Source of the DNA: an uncultured Bacteroidales bacterium
GTDB taxonomy: Bacteria; Bacteroidota; Bacteroidia; Bacteroidales; Paludibacteraceae
Assembly (NCBI GenBank): GCA_900316995.1
Contig: ONEZ01000003.1
Span: forward strand, 1 to 64,000
Direction: 5' to 3'
Length of the DNA stretch: 64,000 bases
Of this stretch, positions 45,513 through 54,742 are shown in pieces. A program made the position numbers and the translations under genes. The notes under the pieces are model-generated. The model did not search any database, was not told the origin of the DNA, and saw only the letters and a list, made by a program, of their open reading frames with translations. The stretch's first letter is position 1, and each line of letters begins with the position of its first letter.

Positions 45513-46886
45513 TCAAATAGTTTTTAAAATCAACCAATATCCACCATTAGATGGACCTTCATGACTTATATAAGCCAGTTGTTGGAGAGTAGCTAAATCA
45601 CGCTTTAAAGTCCTTACGCTAATGGAAAATTTTGAGGATAAAGACGATACGGTTTCCACATCATTTTTGGTGCCACTTTTGGTGTCATTCTTCTGTGAAG
45701 TAGAAACAAGTTGCCTTAAAATAAGCCTCTGTCTTTCAGTCAATTCCTCTGAATCATCTAGGACATTTTCGGTGCCATTATTGGTGCCATTATTAGTGCC
45801 ATCCCAGTTATACGGAACTTTAAACCTTACATAACTCTGTCCAAATTCAAAATTTCCCCTGCCGTATTTACGCATAATTCTCAGCATACCAGAGCCCAAC
45901 GCCTCCACCATCTCCACATCACGGAACACACGCATAAGTTCCTTGTTCTTAGGCATACTAACACCGTTAAAGAAATCATCCCTTGCCACACCGTCAGGAA
46001 TACGCCCTATCGATGTAATCTCCAGATGGTCAGAGAACAGCTCTACTTTTGATGGAGCCCCATAACTGTAATCATTATGCACCACAGCATTTATCAAAGC
46101 CTCACGAATAGATAGTTTATCCCACAAAGGTGTATCAATCCTACCCGTAGGCGTAATCACGGAATGAACCTGATTTTCCACGTCCAGTTTATCAAGGACT
46201 TTTTGGGTTGCAGTCAGAAGGCAGCAATATCCGTACTCATTATTGGAAATAAGTTCATACCTGTCAGTTCCCGCATATTTTGCAAGTTTCATTGAATTGC
46301 CATTCTCATCAGCCAAAAGATAGGCGGCATAGTTCAGTTCTCCATCCTTGGTTAACAGCTCCAAAGTCTTAAGAAAGTTCTCATTCAAACGCAGCCCCTT
46401 CTCTTCATAATAAATCTTTAGTTGACTGAATGTCAAATCCTGCCTGGGTGACAATATATTCTTTATGGAATTATGCACCCTGCGAGAGAACAAATCCTCT
46501 ATTTGATCTGTGGTCATAGGCTCAGAAGCAGTCCCCACACGCATATAGCAGCCCCTTGTACTCATTCCATACTTTGCTTTATAATACGGTTTCTCACTCC
46601 CCGATGCCACAAATATCTTTATCACAGGTGTCCCGTCAATAGTTTCAGTCCTAACGTCAAACAGCCCCATAGGAGAAGGAAGAATATTCTTTCTAATCCT
46701 GTCTTTCACCTTCAACATATCACCATCAATGTCGTCTACACCCACCGCGTTGCCATCCCTATCAACACCGATGTAGATAACTCCACCCTCATGATAGTTC
46801 AAGAAAGCAATCACCTCCTTCTCAATGTCAAGTTCATCATTCAGCTCCCTCTTAAACTCAATTCTATTTGACTCCGTTCTCAGCAT
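45513..46886 (-). CDS. AlbA_2-domain (Schlafen-like) DNA-binding regulator
   Basis: A 457-residue protein with an N-terminal AlbA_2/Schlafen-type DNA-binding domain (ESNRIEFKREL, YHEGGVIYIGVDRDGN). A central ATP-binding HATPase-like region (INAVVHNDYSYGAPSKVELFSDHLEI) and a C-terminal winged helix-turn-helix (SSLSSKFSISVRTLKRDLATLQQ) follow. The linker at ~370-382 is a tandem Asn/Gly/Thr repeat (NNGTNNGTEN), encoded by 12-bp repeats and therefore likely length-variable. Proteins of this kind are common, often poorly understood regulators; some belong to mobile or defence loci. No mobile-element genes are next to it. Its role is unknown. Confidence 0.82.
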   Translation of the reverse strand: MLRTESNRIEFKRELNDELDIEKEVIAFLNYHEGGVIYIGVDRDGNAVGVDDIDGDMLKVKDRIRKNILPSPMGLFDVRTETIDGTPVIKIFVASGSEKPYYKAKYGMSTRGCYMRVGTASEPMTTDQIEDLFSRRVHNSIKNILSPRQDLTFSQLKIYYEEKGLRLNENFLKTLELLTKDGELNYAAYLLADENGNSMKLAKYAGTDRYELISNNEYGYCCLLTATQKVLDKLDVENQVHSVITPTGRIDTPLWDKLSIREALINAVVHNDYSYGAPSKVELFSDHLEITSIGRIPDGVARDDFFNGVSMPKNKELMRVFRDVEMVEALGSGMLRIMRKYGRGNFEFGQSYVRFKVPYNWDGTNNGTNNGTENVLDDSEELTERQRLILRQLVSTSQKNDTKSGTKNDVETVSSLSSKFSISVRTLKRDLATLQQLAYISHEGPSNGGYWLILKTI

Positions 46887-46967
46887 AATAAAATATTTTG
46901 AAAGTGTAAAGATACTTCAATTTTAGCACATACGCAACCATCACTATGATTCCAAGGAGCGGTGGCA

Positions 46968-46997
46968 CAAAAAAACCGCTCCCAAACGGAAGCGGTT
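46968..46997 (-). terminator. Intrinsic terminator of the sus-like operon
   Basis: Stem AACCGCTTCC / GGGAGCGGTT (46997-46988 with 46983-46974, loop GTTT) followed on the minus strand by a T run (46975-46968). It lies 23 nt after the stop of the SusE/F-like gene. Confidence 0.9.
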
Positions 46998-47019
46998 CTT
47001 ATGAAATTTACTAAAACTA

Positions 47020-48390
47020 TTAGTTTAATGGACAAGTACCTGTCTGCTCAAATGTGGTACCGTCAAACTTCCAGTTATCATTTCCATTGCCAATCCATAT
47101 CCATGAGTTTTCATCTTCTGGATCAACTTTAATGATAACCTTGTACTCAAAATTCTCTGGGTACTCACCTGTCCAAGAGAATTGATTGCCGTTAGAAGGA
47201 GTCATGACACGGTCGCTCGCTCCCCATGCTTTTTCTGCAAAGTTGCCTGTGAAGATAACATCATGTCCCTCATAGCAGGTACCCTCAAGAGTGATTGTGA
47301 ATGTACCGTTACCGCCTGGTATTGGGTTCCATGGAGTGCTATCCCACTCTACACACTCATCATTAGTTGTAAGAGAGTATGGCATTGTACGGTTATCATG
47401 TTTCTCCCAAATCCAGTCACCACCCTTGTAGCTGATGTTGTATTTGAACTGCTGGTTAGCAGGATAGTTCTCATAAACACCTGTGAACTTGTAACCAGGA
47501 CCTTGGTAAGCAAGGTCACGTGACATCTCAACTGAACCTGGAGTCCAGAATGCAGCAGAAACCTCAATATCATCTGGATCAAAGCCCTCTGGGAACTCAG
47601 TAAGAATTACTACATTGAATGTAGCTGTACCTTCTGGGTTAGGAGCGGTGCAAGGATCTGCAGACCACTCAGCAACAGTAACAAATACTACATCACCAAG
47701 AGCACTGGCACCAAAGCTAATCTTGTTAGCACCCATATCAGCTACAGACTCAGCGTCACCTTGAACAACCTCAAAGGTTTTAGCCTGTGTGTTCCAAGAA
47801 CGAGCACCGTCTACTGTCTCAGGGCAGATCTTACCCATAGCAGTACCATCCTCAGCCTCAAACACAACCTTATACCAGTTTGTGAAGCCCTCTTGAACAA
47901 TAGCCTCAGCTACAGGAGCATCTGGATTTGCGGGATCATTACCCTCAAATGCACCAAAGAAACAGATGTTCTTGTATGCGCACTCAATAGAAGGAGCCTG
48001 GAATGCAAGAGTGTACTTGCCAGCTGTACCCTGTACATTAGGAAGTTCTGTAGGAGTTGGAGGGGTAGCGGTTACAGTAACAGTACATGTAAGCTCCTTG
48101 CCGTTATTAGCCGCCTTTACTGTTGTGGTACCCTCTTTCATAGCCTTAACAGAGCAGGTTGCGCCATTAGGGGTAATCTCTGCAATGGTATTATCTGCAA
48201 TAGTCCATGTAACATCACCTGTTGCGTTAGAAGCGGTGATAGTACCAATTCCATTAACAGAAAGACTCATTGTAGTTGGAGTGATTGTAAAATCAGCGGT
48301 AGGAGCAGGCTGTGGGTTTTCTTTCTTACAAGAAACACCAGCTACTACCAAGCCCAAAAGAAGGGCAAATGAAACTAACTTGTTTTTCAT
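47020..48390 (-). CDS. SusE/SusF-like starch-binding lipoprotein
   Basis: A 456-residue outer-surface lipoprotein with lipobox GVSC (Cys21). Residues ~35-110 form an Ig-like (Big_2) domain (TITPTTMSLSVNGIGTITAS). The rest is beta-rich modules with aromatic residues fit for glucan stacking (EHDNRT-like WIWEKHDN, ENSWIWIGNGNDNWKFDG). That pattern fits SusE/SusF-type CBM modules. It is last in the susC-susD operon and closed by a strong terminator, which suits a starch-capture role. There is a 98-nt gap to the preceding gene with a small palindrome (ACCTT / AAGGT) and near -7 sequences, so partial independent expression is possible. Its ligand is inferred from context. Confidence 0.8.
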   Translation of the reverse strand: MKNKLVSFALLLGLVVAGVSCKKENPQPAPTADFTITPTTMSLSVNGIGTITASNATGDVTWTIADNTIAEITPNGATCSVKAMKEGTTTVKAANNGKELTCTVTVTATPPTPTELPNVQGTAGKYTLAFQAPSIECAYKNICFFGAFEGNDPANPDAPVAEAIVQEGFTNWYKVVFEAEDGTAMGKICPETVDGARSWNTQAKTFEVVQGDAESVADMGANKISFGASALGDVVFVTVAEWSADPCTAPNPEGTATFNVVILTEFPEGFDPDDIEVSAAFWTPGSVEMSRDLAYQGPGYKFTGVYENYPANQQFKYNISYKGGDWIWEKHDNRTMPYSLTTNDECVEWDSTPWNPIPGGNGTFTITLEGTCYEGHDVIFTGNFAEKAWGASDRVMTPSNGNQFSWTGEYPENFEYKVIIKVDPEDENSWIWIGNGNDNWKFDGTTFEQTGTCPLN

Positions 48391-48488
48391 TTCTTTAAAT
48401 TTTTAGGTTAATAAATAGTTGAAAAAAAAAATCGTTTAATTTTAGACCTTGTAAAGGTACAAAAGTTTTTTGTAATTACAAAATTAAG

Positions 48489-49829
48489 TTATTTTTTTGG
48501 CACTGCCTTCATCTGAGCCTTAACCTCTTTGTTCTTTGTTTCAGCCTCCTTGGTTGTTATGGAAGTCTCAAGATCAGAAAGACCTGTGTTATAGTAACCA
48601 GTAAGTGTAGCCCAGTTTTCAGCTGTGTAATCAGATTCATTGTACTTCTGGTATGCCTTGGTAAGGTCATTCTTATAGAGGTCAACAACACTCTTACTTA
48701 CTATAGTTGAATACAGAGCCTTATTGTTTGTGATAGCAGCATCCACCTGCTTAATGGTCTGAGCGGCATCAAAAGCGGCTTTGGCATCAGTGTCAAGCTC
48801 GCCAATTTTGGCCCAAGCGGCAGGATAAAAGTTATTCTCATCGTATGGAGCAGAGAGGTTAGAATGGCAGATATTTAGGCCAGAAACTCTTGCAGCCTTT
48901 ACAAACTCTGTCTCAAGAGCAGCGCGGTCATTAGAAAGCACCTCCTCTATATCCTTAATAATTTTAGATGTGGCCACTGTCTGCTTGCCAGCATTCACTA
49001 TATTATTTACCGCAGTTTTATCAACAGCCTCGTAAGTAATGTCATTTACAAGGTCAAGTGCCTCCTTGCTGTATGAAGCCGGATTAGCTGCATTGTCAAG
49101 GTATACCACGCCAGAAGCACGGTAGGCTGCTACAGTCTCATCAACAGTAGCCGCATTATTGTCTGCTGTGTAAATTGCAGCATACTCGTAAGGAGTGGTG
49201 GCATACACACGCACGTTGCTTGAATTAACATAGTACTCTCCTTTATTGTCATAACGCTCCGGGAGAAATGTTTTAAGTAACTCGTCATTCGCTTTTTCAC
49301 CCTGAACATCCACAAGAGCACAGTTCTTGGTGCCGAAACCATAGAATGTGTAGTCACTATTTTTGAAGTCATTGGGTTTGTCAAACACTACAATGTAGTT
49401 ATCACCTCTACGCACAATCGAATCACCATCTTGCTCTCTGTCTGCAATAACCTCCTCCATTGTAGCACCAATTAAAGGTTCGGCAAAAAGCATTGATCTA
49501 CCAAGCACAGCAACCTCACAATACACAAATTTACCGTCTTGGAAGCTACCTGTAATAAGTGCGATACCAACTTTCATTGCTGTCACCAAACCATTAGCAT
49601 CAACTGCGGCAACGTAAGGATCAGAAGTGGACCATGTAACCCCTGAGACCTCTGTACCCTCAGAGCTTTTAACGCCGTAACATTCAACCTTAACCTGAAC
49701 AGTCTCCCCAACGTATAAAGCCTCATATCTAGGTTCGGTTGAGTAGGCTGATGTCTCCTGCTTTTTGCAGGAGAACATAGCCAATGTAGCCAACAGGCAT
49801 ACGCCTAATTTCAAAATATTTGATTTCAT
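48489..49829 (-). CDS. Lipoprotein with Ig-like domain in the sus-like operon
   Basis: A 446-residue lipoprotein (lipobox MFSC, Cys21) at the third position of the operon. Residues ~30-110 form a Big_2-type Ig fold (VSGVTWSTSDPYVAAVDANGLVTA). The middle (~120-230) is beta-rich. From ~250 to the end it becomes alpha-helical with repeated NDLTKAYQKYNESDYTAENWATLTGYYN-like segments resembling FIVAR modules, which support elongated surface proteins. I know of no named SusE equivalent with this arrangement. Its position between susD and the SusE/F-like gene argues that it is a surface component of the glucan-capture complex. Confidence 0.75.
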   Translation of the reverse strand: MKSNILKLGVCLLATLAMFSCKKQETSAYSTEPRYEALYVGETVQVKVECYGVKSSEGTEVSGVTWSTSDPYVAAVDANGLVTAMKVGIALITGSFQDGKFVYCEVAVLGRSMLFAEPLIGATMEEVIADREQDGDSIVRRGDNYIVVFDKPNDFKNSDYTFYGFGTKNCALVDVQGEKANDELLKTFLPERYDNKGEYYVNSSNVRVYATTPYEYAAIYTADNNAATVDETVAAYRASGVVYLDNAANPASYSKEALDLVNDITYEAVDKTAVNNIVNAGKQTVATSKIIKDIEEVLSNDRAALETEFVKAARVSGLNICHSNLSAPYDENNFYPAAWAKIGELDTDAKAAFDAAQTIKQVDAAITNNKALYSTIVSKSVVDLYKNDLTKAYQKYNESDYTAENWATLTGYYNTGLSDLETSITTKEAETKNKEVKAQMKAVPKK

Positions 49830-49857
49830 ATATAATCTGTTTTTTAGTTTTTAACTA

Positions 49858-51510
49858 TTAATAGCCCTCGTTCTGCGCCCAAGGAATTTGGTCATTTGCA
49901 TGAATCTCAAGCAACTTTTTAGGTATTGGGAACCACTTTCTGAAAGGCTCTACACCTGGCTCCTTGAAATCCCAGAAATAACCGTTACCTGTGTATTTGT
50001 CAAAACGGATAAGGTCACGACGACGAACATTCTCCCATGCAAACTCACGGCCGCGCTCATCAAGAATTTCATTAAGAGTGAGTGATGTGTAAGGCTCAAG
50101 CCCTGCACGCTCTCTAATGCGCTGGAAATCAGCCATACCAAGAACAGTACTTACGTCACCACCTCCACGTAGGCAAGCCTCAGCTTTCATATAGAGCACG
50201 TCAGCATAGCGGAAGAGTACAAAGTCATTCTCACTGTATTTATTAACGGTGGAGTTAATTTCAGTCTCATACTTGAAGCAACGAGCGCCATCATTCCAAG
50301 TGGCATTCTTGGCACCACCTTTAAAGCCGTTTACAATGATAACCTCTGTACCGTTTTCATCTTTCACAATATTACCGTTGGCATCTTTTACAGGGCCAAG
50401 GAACCAGCCATATTTTTTATCCTTGTTCTGGAAGTCAATATCAGTACCAGCATTTTCAGGACATGGTCCACGGCGGTCACCATCCTTATAGAGGCTCAAG
50501 AATGCAGCAGAGGCGGCAAAACCGTTCCAAGGCTTCTCAAGCAGACCATAAAGTGTGATAAACGCATAGTGCTGAGTAAGCAGATTGATACGGAGTTTGT
50601 TACACATCTTACCAGCTACGTCCTGATAGTCAAATGAAGCGTTACCGTTCTCAACTATTACAAAGATGTTTTCCTCACTATTCTCATTGTAAACAAGGAA
50701 GTTGTTAAAGAAGTTATCCTCAATAGTGTAAGCACCTGAGTTAATAATAGCATCACAATACTGCACGCACTTGGCGTATGGATCAGCCACATCTGTAACA
50801 TCGTATGATTGTGCATTCAGATAGAGGCGGGCAAGCAATGCATAGCCCAAACCCTGTGTGGCACGTCCGTAGTTCTGAGCCTTTGAAGGCTCTGTAGCTG
50901 TAGGTAGGTTTGGCGTGTGCTTTTCAAGACAATCAACCAACTTATGCCATACTTCAACCTTATTAATCAACGGGAACTGCGCTGTCTCGCTCTCTGGGAA
51001 CTCCTCAGTGTAAGGAATGTTACCAAAGAGGTCAAACATTGTGTAGTAGTAGTAGCTACGAAGTACACAAAGCTCTGCTACAAAACGGGCATACATCTTA
51101 GCGTCAACTACATCCTGATATGCTGAAATCTGCTTCAGAATCTTGTTACACAGAGTGGCACCTGATACATTTCTCTCCCAAACAAGCTCAAACGCAGCTC
51201 CATCTGCATCCCACTTCATAGTATTTAAAGCGACCCAGTAACCGTTATCATCCCAGTGGTTACCTGGCTGACGAACCGGGCAGCGAGCCTCGTCAGATGT
51301 AAGGGTGTTAAGACCCCAGTATCCCCAGTGGTCATGTAACCACTTCATTTCAGCGTAGGCCTGACCTACAAGAAGAGCCATATTATCAGGATCTTGAAGA
51401 AGCTCCTCTGATGTTGGGTTTCCGTATGCCTTTTCCTCCAAGAAATCCTTGCAAGAGGTAAGAGACAGACCCATGGCAAATGCCAATGTATATATTAAAA
51501 ACTTTTTCAT
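49858..51510 (-). CDS. susD: SusD/RagB-family nutrient-binding lipoprotein
   Basis: A 550-residue SusD-family lipoprotein (lipobox SLTSC, Cys20), the lid that captures glycans for its SusC partner. Helical TPR-type core blocks include YFYTMFDLFGNIPYTEE, GYALLARLYLNAQSYDV and the C-terminal LNEILDERGREFAWENVRRRDLIRFDKYTG followed by WFPIPKKLLEIHANDQIPW. These are hallmarks of the family. It follows susC by 18 nt and is followed after 28 nt by a lipoprotein gene. The locus enzymes (GH13) suggest starch or maltodextrin. Binding residues cannot be read from sequence with confidence. Confidence 0.94.
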   Translation of the reverse strand: MKKFLIYTLAFAMGLSLTSCKDFLEEKAYGNPTSEELLQDPDNMALLVGQAYAEMKWLHDHWGYWGLNTLTSDEARCPVRQPGNHWDDNGYWVALNTMKWDADGAAFELVWERNVSGATLCNKILKQISAYQDVVDAKMYARFVAELCVLRSYYYYTMFDLFGNIPYTEEFPESETAQFPLINKVEVWHKLVDCLEKHTPNLPTATEPSKAQNYGRATQGLGYALLARLYLNAQSYDVTDVADPYAKCVQYCDAIINSGAYTIEDNFFNNFLVYNENSEENIFVIVENGNASFDYQDVAGKMCNKLRINLLTQHYAFITLYGLLEKPWNGFAASAAFLSLYKDGDRRGPCPENAGTDIDFQNKDKKYGWFLGPVKDANGNIVKDENGTEVIIVNGFKGGAKNATWNDGARCFKYETEINSTVNKYSENDFVLFRYADVLYMKAEACLRGGGDVSTVLGMADFQRIRERAGLEPYTSLTLNEILDERGREFAWENVRRRDLIRFDKYTGNGYFWDFKEPGVEPFRKWFPIPKKLLEIHANDQIPWAQNEGY

Positions 51511-51528
51511 ATCTTATCTCCTTTCAAA

Positions 51529-54495
51529 TTAGAATGTCATGTTAAGTCCGAGCATATAGCTGCTAACTCTTGGATAGAAACTTACGTATTGTATACCAGC
51601 ACTACTAATAGATGAAACGTCAACCTCAGGATCCAAACCAGAATAGCTGGTAATTGTGAAGAGATTCTGAGCCGTAAAGTACACTCTCATGTGCTGAATA
51701 TACTTGTTAGCCTTTAGAGGTACGTTACATCCAAGTGTAATGTTATCACACTTGAGGTAAGAACCGTCCTCAAGCCAGTAATCAGACATCTTACTGTCAC
51801 GATATGCACCGTTACCATTTGCAATAGCATCCGTGGTCTTCTTGTAAACTTGATTAGCCTGTATGCCATCAGTACCTGGAGTGAATGCCAAACGCGTTAC
51901 GTTAAGAATCTTGTTACCAACCATACCACGGAAGAATATAGTAAGGTCAAACCATTTATACTTAATAGTATTGTTCCAACCGTATGAGAAGAGAGGCTGA
52001 GCCTTGCCAATGATGGTTTTATCTGCGTCTGTAATCTGACCGTCACCGTCAAGGTCTTGATAAACGAGTTTGTGGTCAACAACCTCTTTAACCTTGAAGC
52101 CATAGAACACACCTATATTCTCACCTTCACGTATAATCTGAGTCTTCAAGTCGTTCATACCATTACCACCTACGTATCCAGAAGAAACCTCAGTGTAGTT
52201 AAGACCTTTGGACGGATCTGAGAGTGATACAATCTTACTATTATCAAAGGCCATTGTCCATGTAGATGTCCACTGCCAGTTCTTTGTTTTTACAGGAACA
52301 CCTGTAAGAGCAAGTTCTATACCTTTTGCAGTAATTTCACCTGCATTGGCAAGAAGTTCATTGTACTGATATGGAGGAACAGGAACTGAATATTTGTAAA
52401 GAAGATCCTTAGTGTTACGCATATAGAGGTCTAAGCTACCATACAAGCGTCTGTTCAGGAATGCGAAGTCAACACCAAGGTTGTACTCGAACTTGCGCTC
52501 CCAACGAAGATCTGGGTTGGCATTCTGAGTGACGGTGTAGGATCTACGCCATGCTCCATTGTACCAAAATGTACCGCCTGGAGCAAGGAGCTCTTTAGAA
52601 GCAAGATCTTTTCCCACATTATTACCTGTGATACCGAAGCCAAAACGAAGTTTAAGGTCATCAACGTTTTTAGCATTTTTCAAGAAATCCTCACCGCTAA
52701 TACGCCAACCTACAGATGCTGCAGGGAACCAGCCCCAGCGGTTGTTCTTACCAAAGCGGGAAGAACCCTCAGCACGGATTGAAACAGAAGCGAGGTATTT
52801 CTCTTTGTAGTTATAGTTTGCACGGGCAAATGCAGAAGCAAGAGCATTAAAGTACCTATGTGATTCAATATTCATCTTCTCTTTGCTAGCGTCTCCATCC
52901 TGCATTCTATAGTACATAATGTCGTCAGTTGGGAAACCAGAATTTTCCATTTTGGAGTCATCAGAAGAGAACTGCTGATATGAGAAACCACCTACAAGAG
53001 CAAGACTGTGATCACCCCATTGCTTAGAGTAGTCAACTGTACCCTCAAAAAGAAGGTTCATGTTACGATTCTGAGAACGTATGGCTTTGCCAGCATCATC
53101 AGGAGAAACTGTGTACTTCAAACTGTTGTACTTGTAGTTATAATTATCGCCCTCTTCCATAGCGGCAAAAGCGTTAATTTTAAGACCTGGCACAGGAAGA
53201 ATGTTTACTGTGGCGCGTACAGATCCACGGAAGAAGTTTCCGTCACCATACTCCGAATTGAGAACATACGGTTCTATTGGATTATTGAATCCTGAAGCCT
53301 CCACATAGTAGAAACCTGACAATGTAGACTTGTCATATACAGGATATGTAGGGTTAAGAGTAGCACACATATCATACTGTGCCCAATCCTTATCATTTCT
53401 GTAGTGCATGTAAGAGAAGTCATACTGCAAATCCAACCAGCCGTTAAACGCCTTCTGGTTAGCAGAGAACTTGGCATTAATCTCATTACGCTTGTTTGTG
53501 ATACCTTCTGCATACTTATAGTTTACAGATGCACGGTAGCTGAACTTCTTGGTGGCACCGCTTATAGCGAAGTTGTGGTTTGTAGTAACAGGAACCTCAC
53601 GTGATATCATGGCTGCATAATCATTGTAACTGCCATGACTCAAGCCTGTAAACTTACCGTTCGTCCAATCACTCATGGTAGCGTACTCTTTAACTGTTGT
53701 CATACCATTGCTACCAGTCTGGTGTGCCATAGACACATAACCCGAATATTCAAATGTAGTGGTACCACAGTCAGTGCTCTCAGAAGACGAGCCGCGCTTA
53801 GTAGTGATAAGAATAACACCATTTGTACCTCGTGTACCGTAGATAGCGGCAGAAGAACCGTCCTTAAGAACGTCCATAGAGGCGATATCGTCGGTTGAAA
53901 GGTTATCAATATTAGATACAGGAACACCGTCCACAATATACAGAGGTGATGAGCCTGAACCCGCATCAAGTGTTGACGTACCACGAATCTGCACGTTCAA
54001 GCCTGTGTTAGTTGGGTCACCACCAGAGGTGTTTGTAATGGTAAGACCGGCAACCTTACCTTGGATAAGGCCTACAGGGCTAGCCTTTACACCAGCATTA
54101 AAGTTCTCTGATTTAACACTTGCAACAGAAGATGTGATCTCCTTTGCCTTTTGAGAACCGTAACCCACAGCCACAACCTCTTCAAGCAAAGAGGTGGACT
54201 CTTTCAAAACAACATTCACTGAACTTTTCCCTGCAACGCTCACTGTCTGATCCTCATAACCTGTGTAGGAGATGATGAGTTTTGAGTTAGCGGGAACTGA
54301 AATCTCATAATTACCATCAAAGTCAGTAATGGTACCAACCGACTTATCACTCTCAAGCGTAATATACGCTCCAATAACAGGTTCTCCAGTTTCATCGGTA
54401 ACGTTACCCGTGATGGTTACTTGCGCATACGCACCAACCGCTGAAAGTAACGATACTAAAGAAAGCAGTAAAATCTTTAGTAGTGATTTTTTCAT
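51529..54495 (-). CDS. susC: SusC/RagA-family TonB-dependent outer membrane transporter
   Basis: A 988-residue SusC-type transporter with signal peptide (MKKSLLKILLLSLVSLLSAVGAYA). A carboxypeptidase-regulatory-like domain spans ~25-100 (ITGNVTDETGEPVIGAYITL). The plug is at ~110-230 (VVAVGYGSQKAKEITSSVASV, LYIVDGVPVSNIDNLSTDDIASMDVLKD and YGTRGTNGVILITTKRG), followed by the barrel. With SusD it imports large malto-oligosaccharides using ExbB/ExbD/TonB energy. First gene of the operon that ends at the terminator near 46990. Its promoter region carries the candidate LacI operators. Confidence 0.95.
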   Translation of the reverse strand: MKKSLLKILLLSLVSLLSAVGAYAQVTITGNVTDETGEPVIGAYITLESDKSVGTITDFDGNYEISVPANSKLIISYTGYEDQTVSVAGKSSVNVVLKESTSLLEEVVAVGYGSQKAKEITSSVASVKSENFNAGVKASPVGLIQGKVAGLTITNTSGGDPTNTGLNVQIRGTSTLDAGSGSSPLYIVDGVPVSNIDNLSTDDIASMDVLKDGSSAAIYGTRGTNGVILITTKRGSSSESTDCGTTTFEYSGYVSMAHQTGSNGMTTVKEYATMSDWTNGKFTGLSHGSYNDYAAMISREVPVTTNHNFAISGATKKFSYRASVNYKYAEGITNKRNEINAKFSANQKAFNGWLDLQYDFSYMHYRNDKDWAQYDMCATLNPTYPVYDKSTLSGFYYVEASGFNNPIEPYVLNSEYGDGNFFRGSVRATVNILPVPGLKINAFAAMEEGDNYNYKYNSLKYTVSPDDAGKAIRSQNRNMNLLFEGTVDYSKQWGDHSLALVGGFSYQQFSSDDSKMENSGFPTDDIMYYRMQDGDASKEKMNIESHRYFNALASAFARANYNYKEKYLASVSIRAEGSSRFGKNNRWGWFPAASVGWRISGEDFLKNAKNVDDLKLRFGFGITGNNVGKDLASKELLAPGGTFWYNGAWRRSYTVTQNANPDLRWERKFEYNLGVDFAFLNRRLYGSLDLYMRNTKDLLYKYSVPVPPYQYNELLANAGEITAKGIELALTGVPVKTKNWQWTSTWTMAFDNSKIVSLSDPSKGLNYTEVSSGYVGGNGMNDLKTQIIREGENIGVFYGFKVKEVVDHKLVYQDLDGDGQITDADKTIIGKAQPLFSYGWNNTIKYKWFDLTIFFRGMVGNKILNVTRLAFTPGTDGIQANQVYKKTTDAIANGNGAYRDSKMSDYWLEDGSYLKCDNITLGCNVPLKANKYIQHMRVYFTAQNLFTITSYSGLDPEVDVSSISSAGIQYVSFYPRVSSYMLGLNMTF

Positions 54496-54536
54496 TAAAT
54501 TAGTTTTTTAAGGTTAATAAATAGGTTTTGTCTAAC

Positions 54537-54613
54537 AAATACGTTCACAAATATACTGCTCTTTTTATTCTAAAACAATTTTTTCCCCTCTTTTTTCATT
54601 CTCAAACGTATTT
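54537..54613. promoter_or_regulatory. Paired candidate LacI operators in the sus intergenic
   Basis: AAATACGTT (54537-54545) and its exact reverse complement AACGTATTT (54605-54613). Both contain the central CG typical of LacI-family operators. The first lies at the expected susC start site, just below its -7 box (54548-54555). The second lies ~50 bp farther upstream. The spacing suggests repression by looping or occlusion. Confidence 0.5.
54548..54555 (-). promoter_or_regulatory. Bacteroidota -7 box for susC
   Basis: TATATTTG on the minus strand, 52 nt before the susC ATG at 54495. The flanking AAATACGTT motif abuts it. Confidence 0.6.
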
Positions 54614-54710
54614 TTTAGATATTTTAGCAACTAACAGTTAAAAAAATTAACAACCTCACAAACCATTTCATATTTTTTTCGCAAATGTTGCAGAAAAGTT
54701 TTTTTTTCTA

Positions 54711-54718
54711 TAAATTTG
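54711..54718 (+). promoter_or_regulatory. Bacteroidota promoter for lacI and the GH13 operon
   Basis: TAAATTTG at -7, with TTG at 54688-54690 exactly 20 nt upstream. The lacI ATG at 54743 is 24 nt downstream. Confidence 0.62.
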
Positions 54719-54742
54719 CAAACTTGAAGTAAAATAAATGCT

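Noticed and set aside
45513-46886. A defence or mobile-element island around the AlbA_2-type gene
   Set aside because: Neighbours are housekeeping (rseP, dxr) and a nutrient locus; no integrase, transposase or restriction genes are present.
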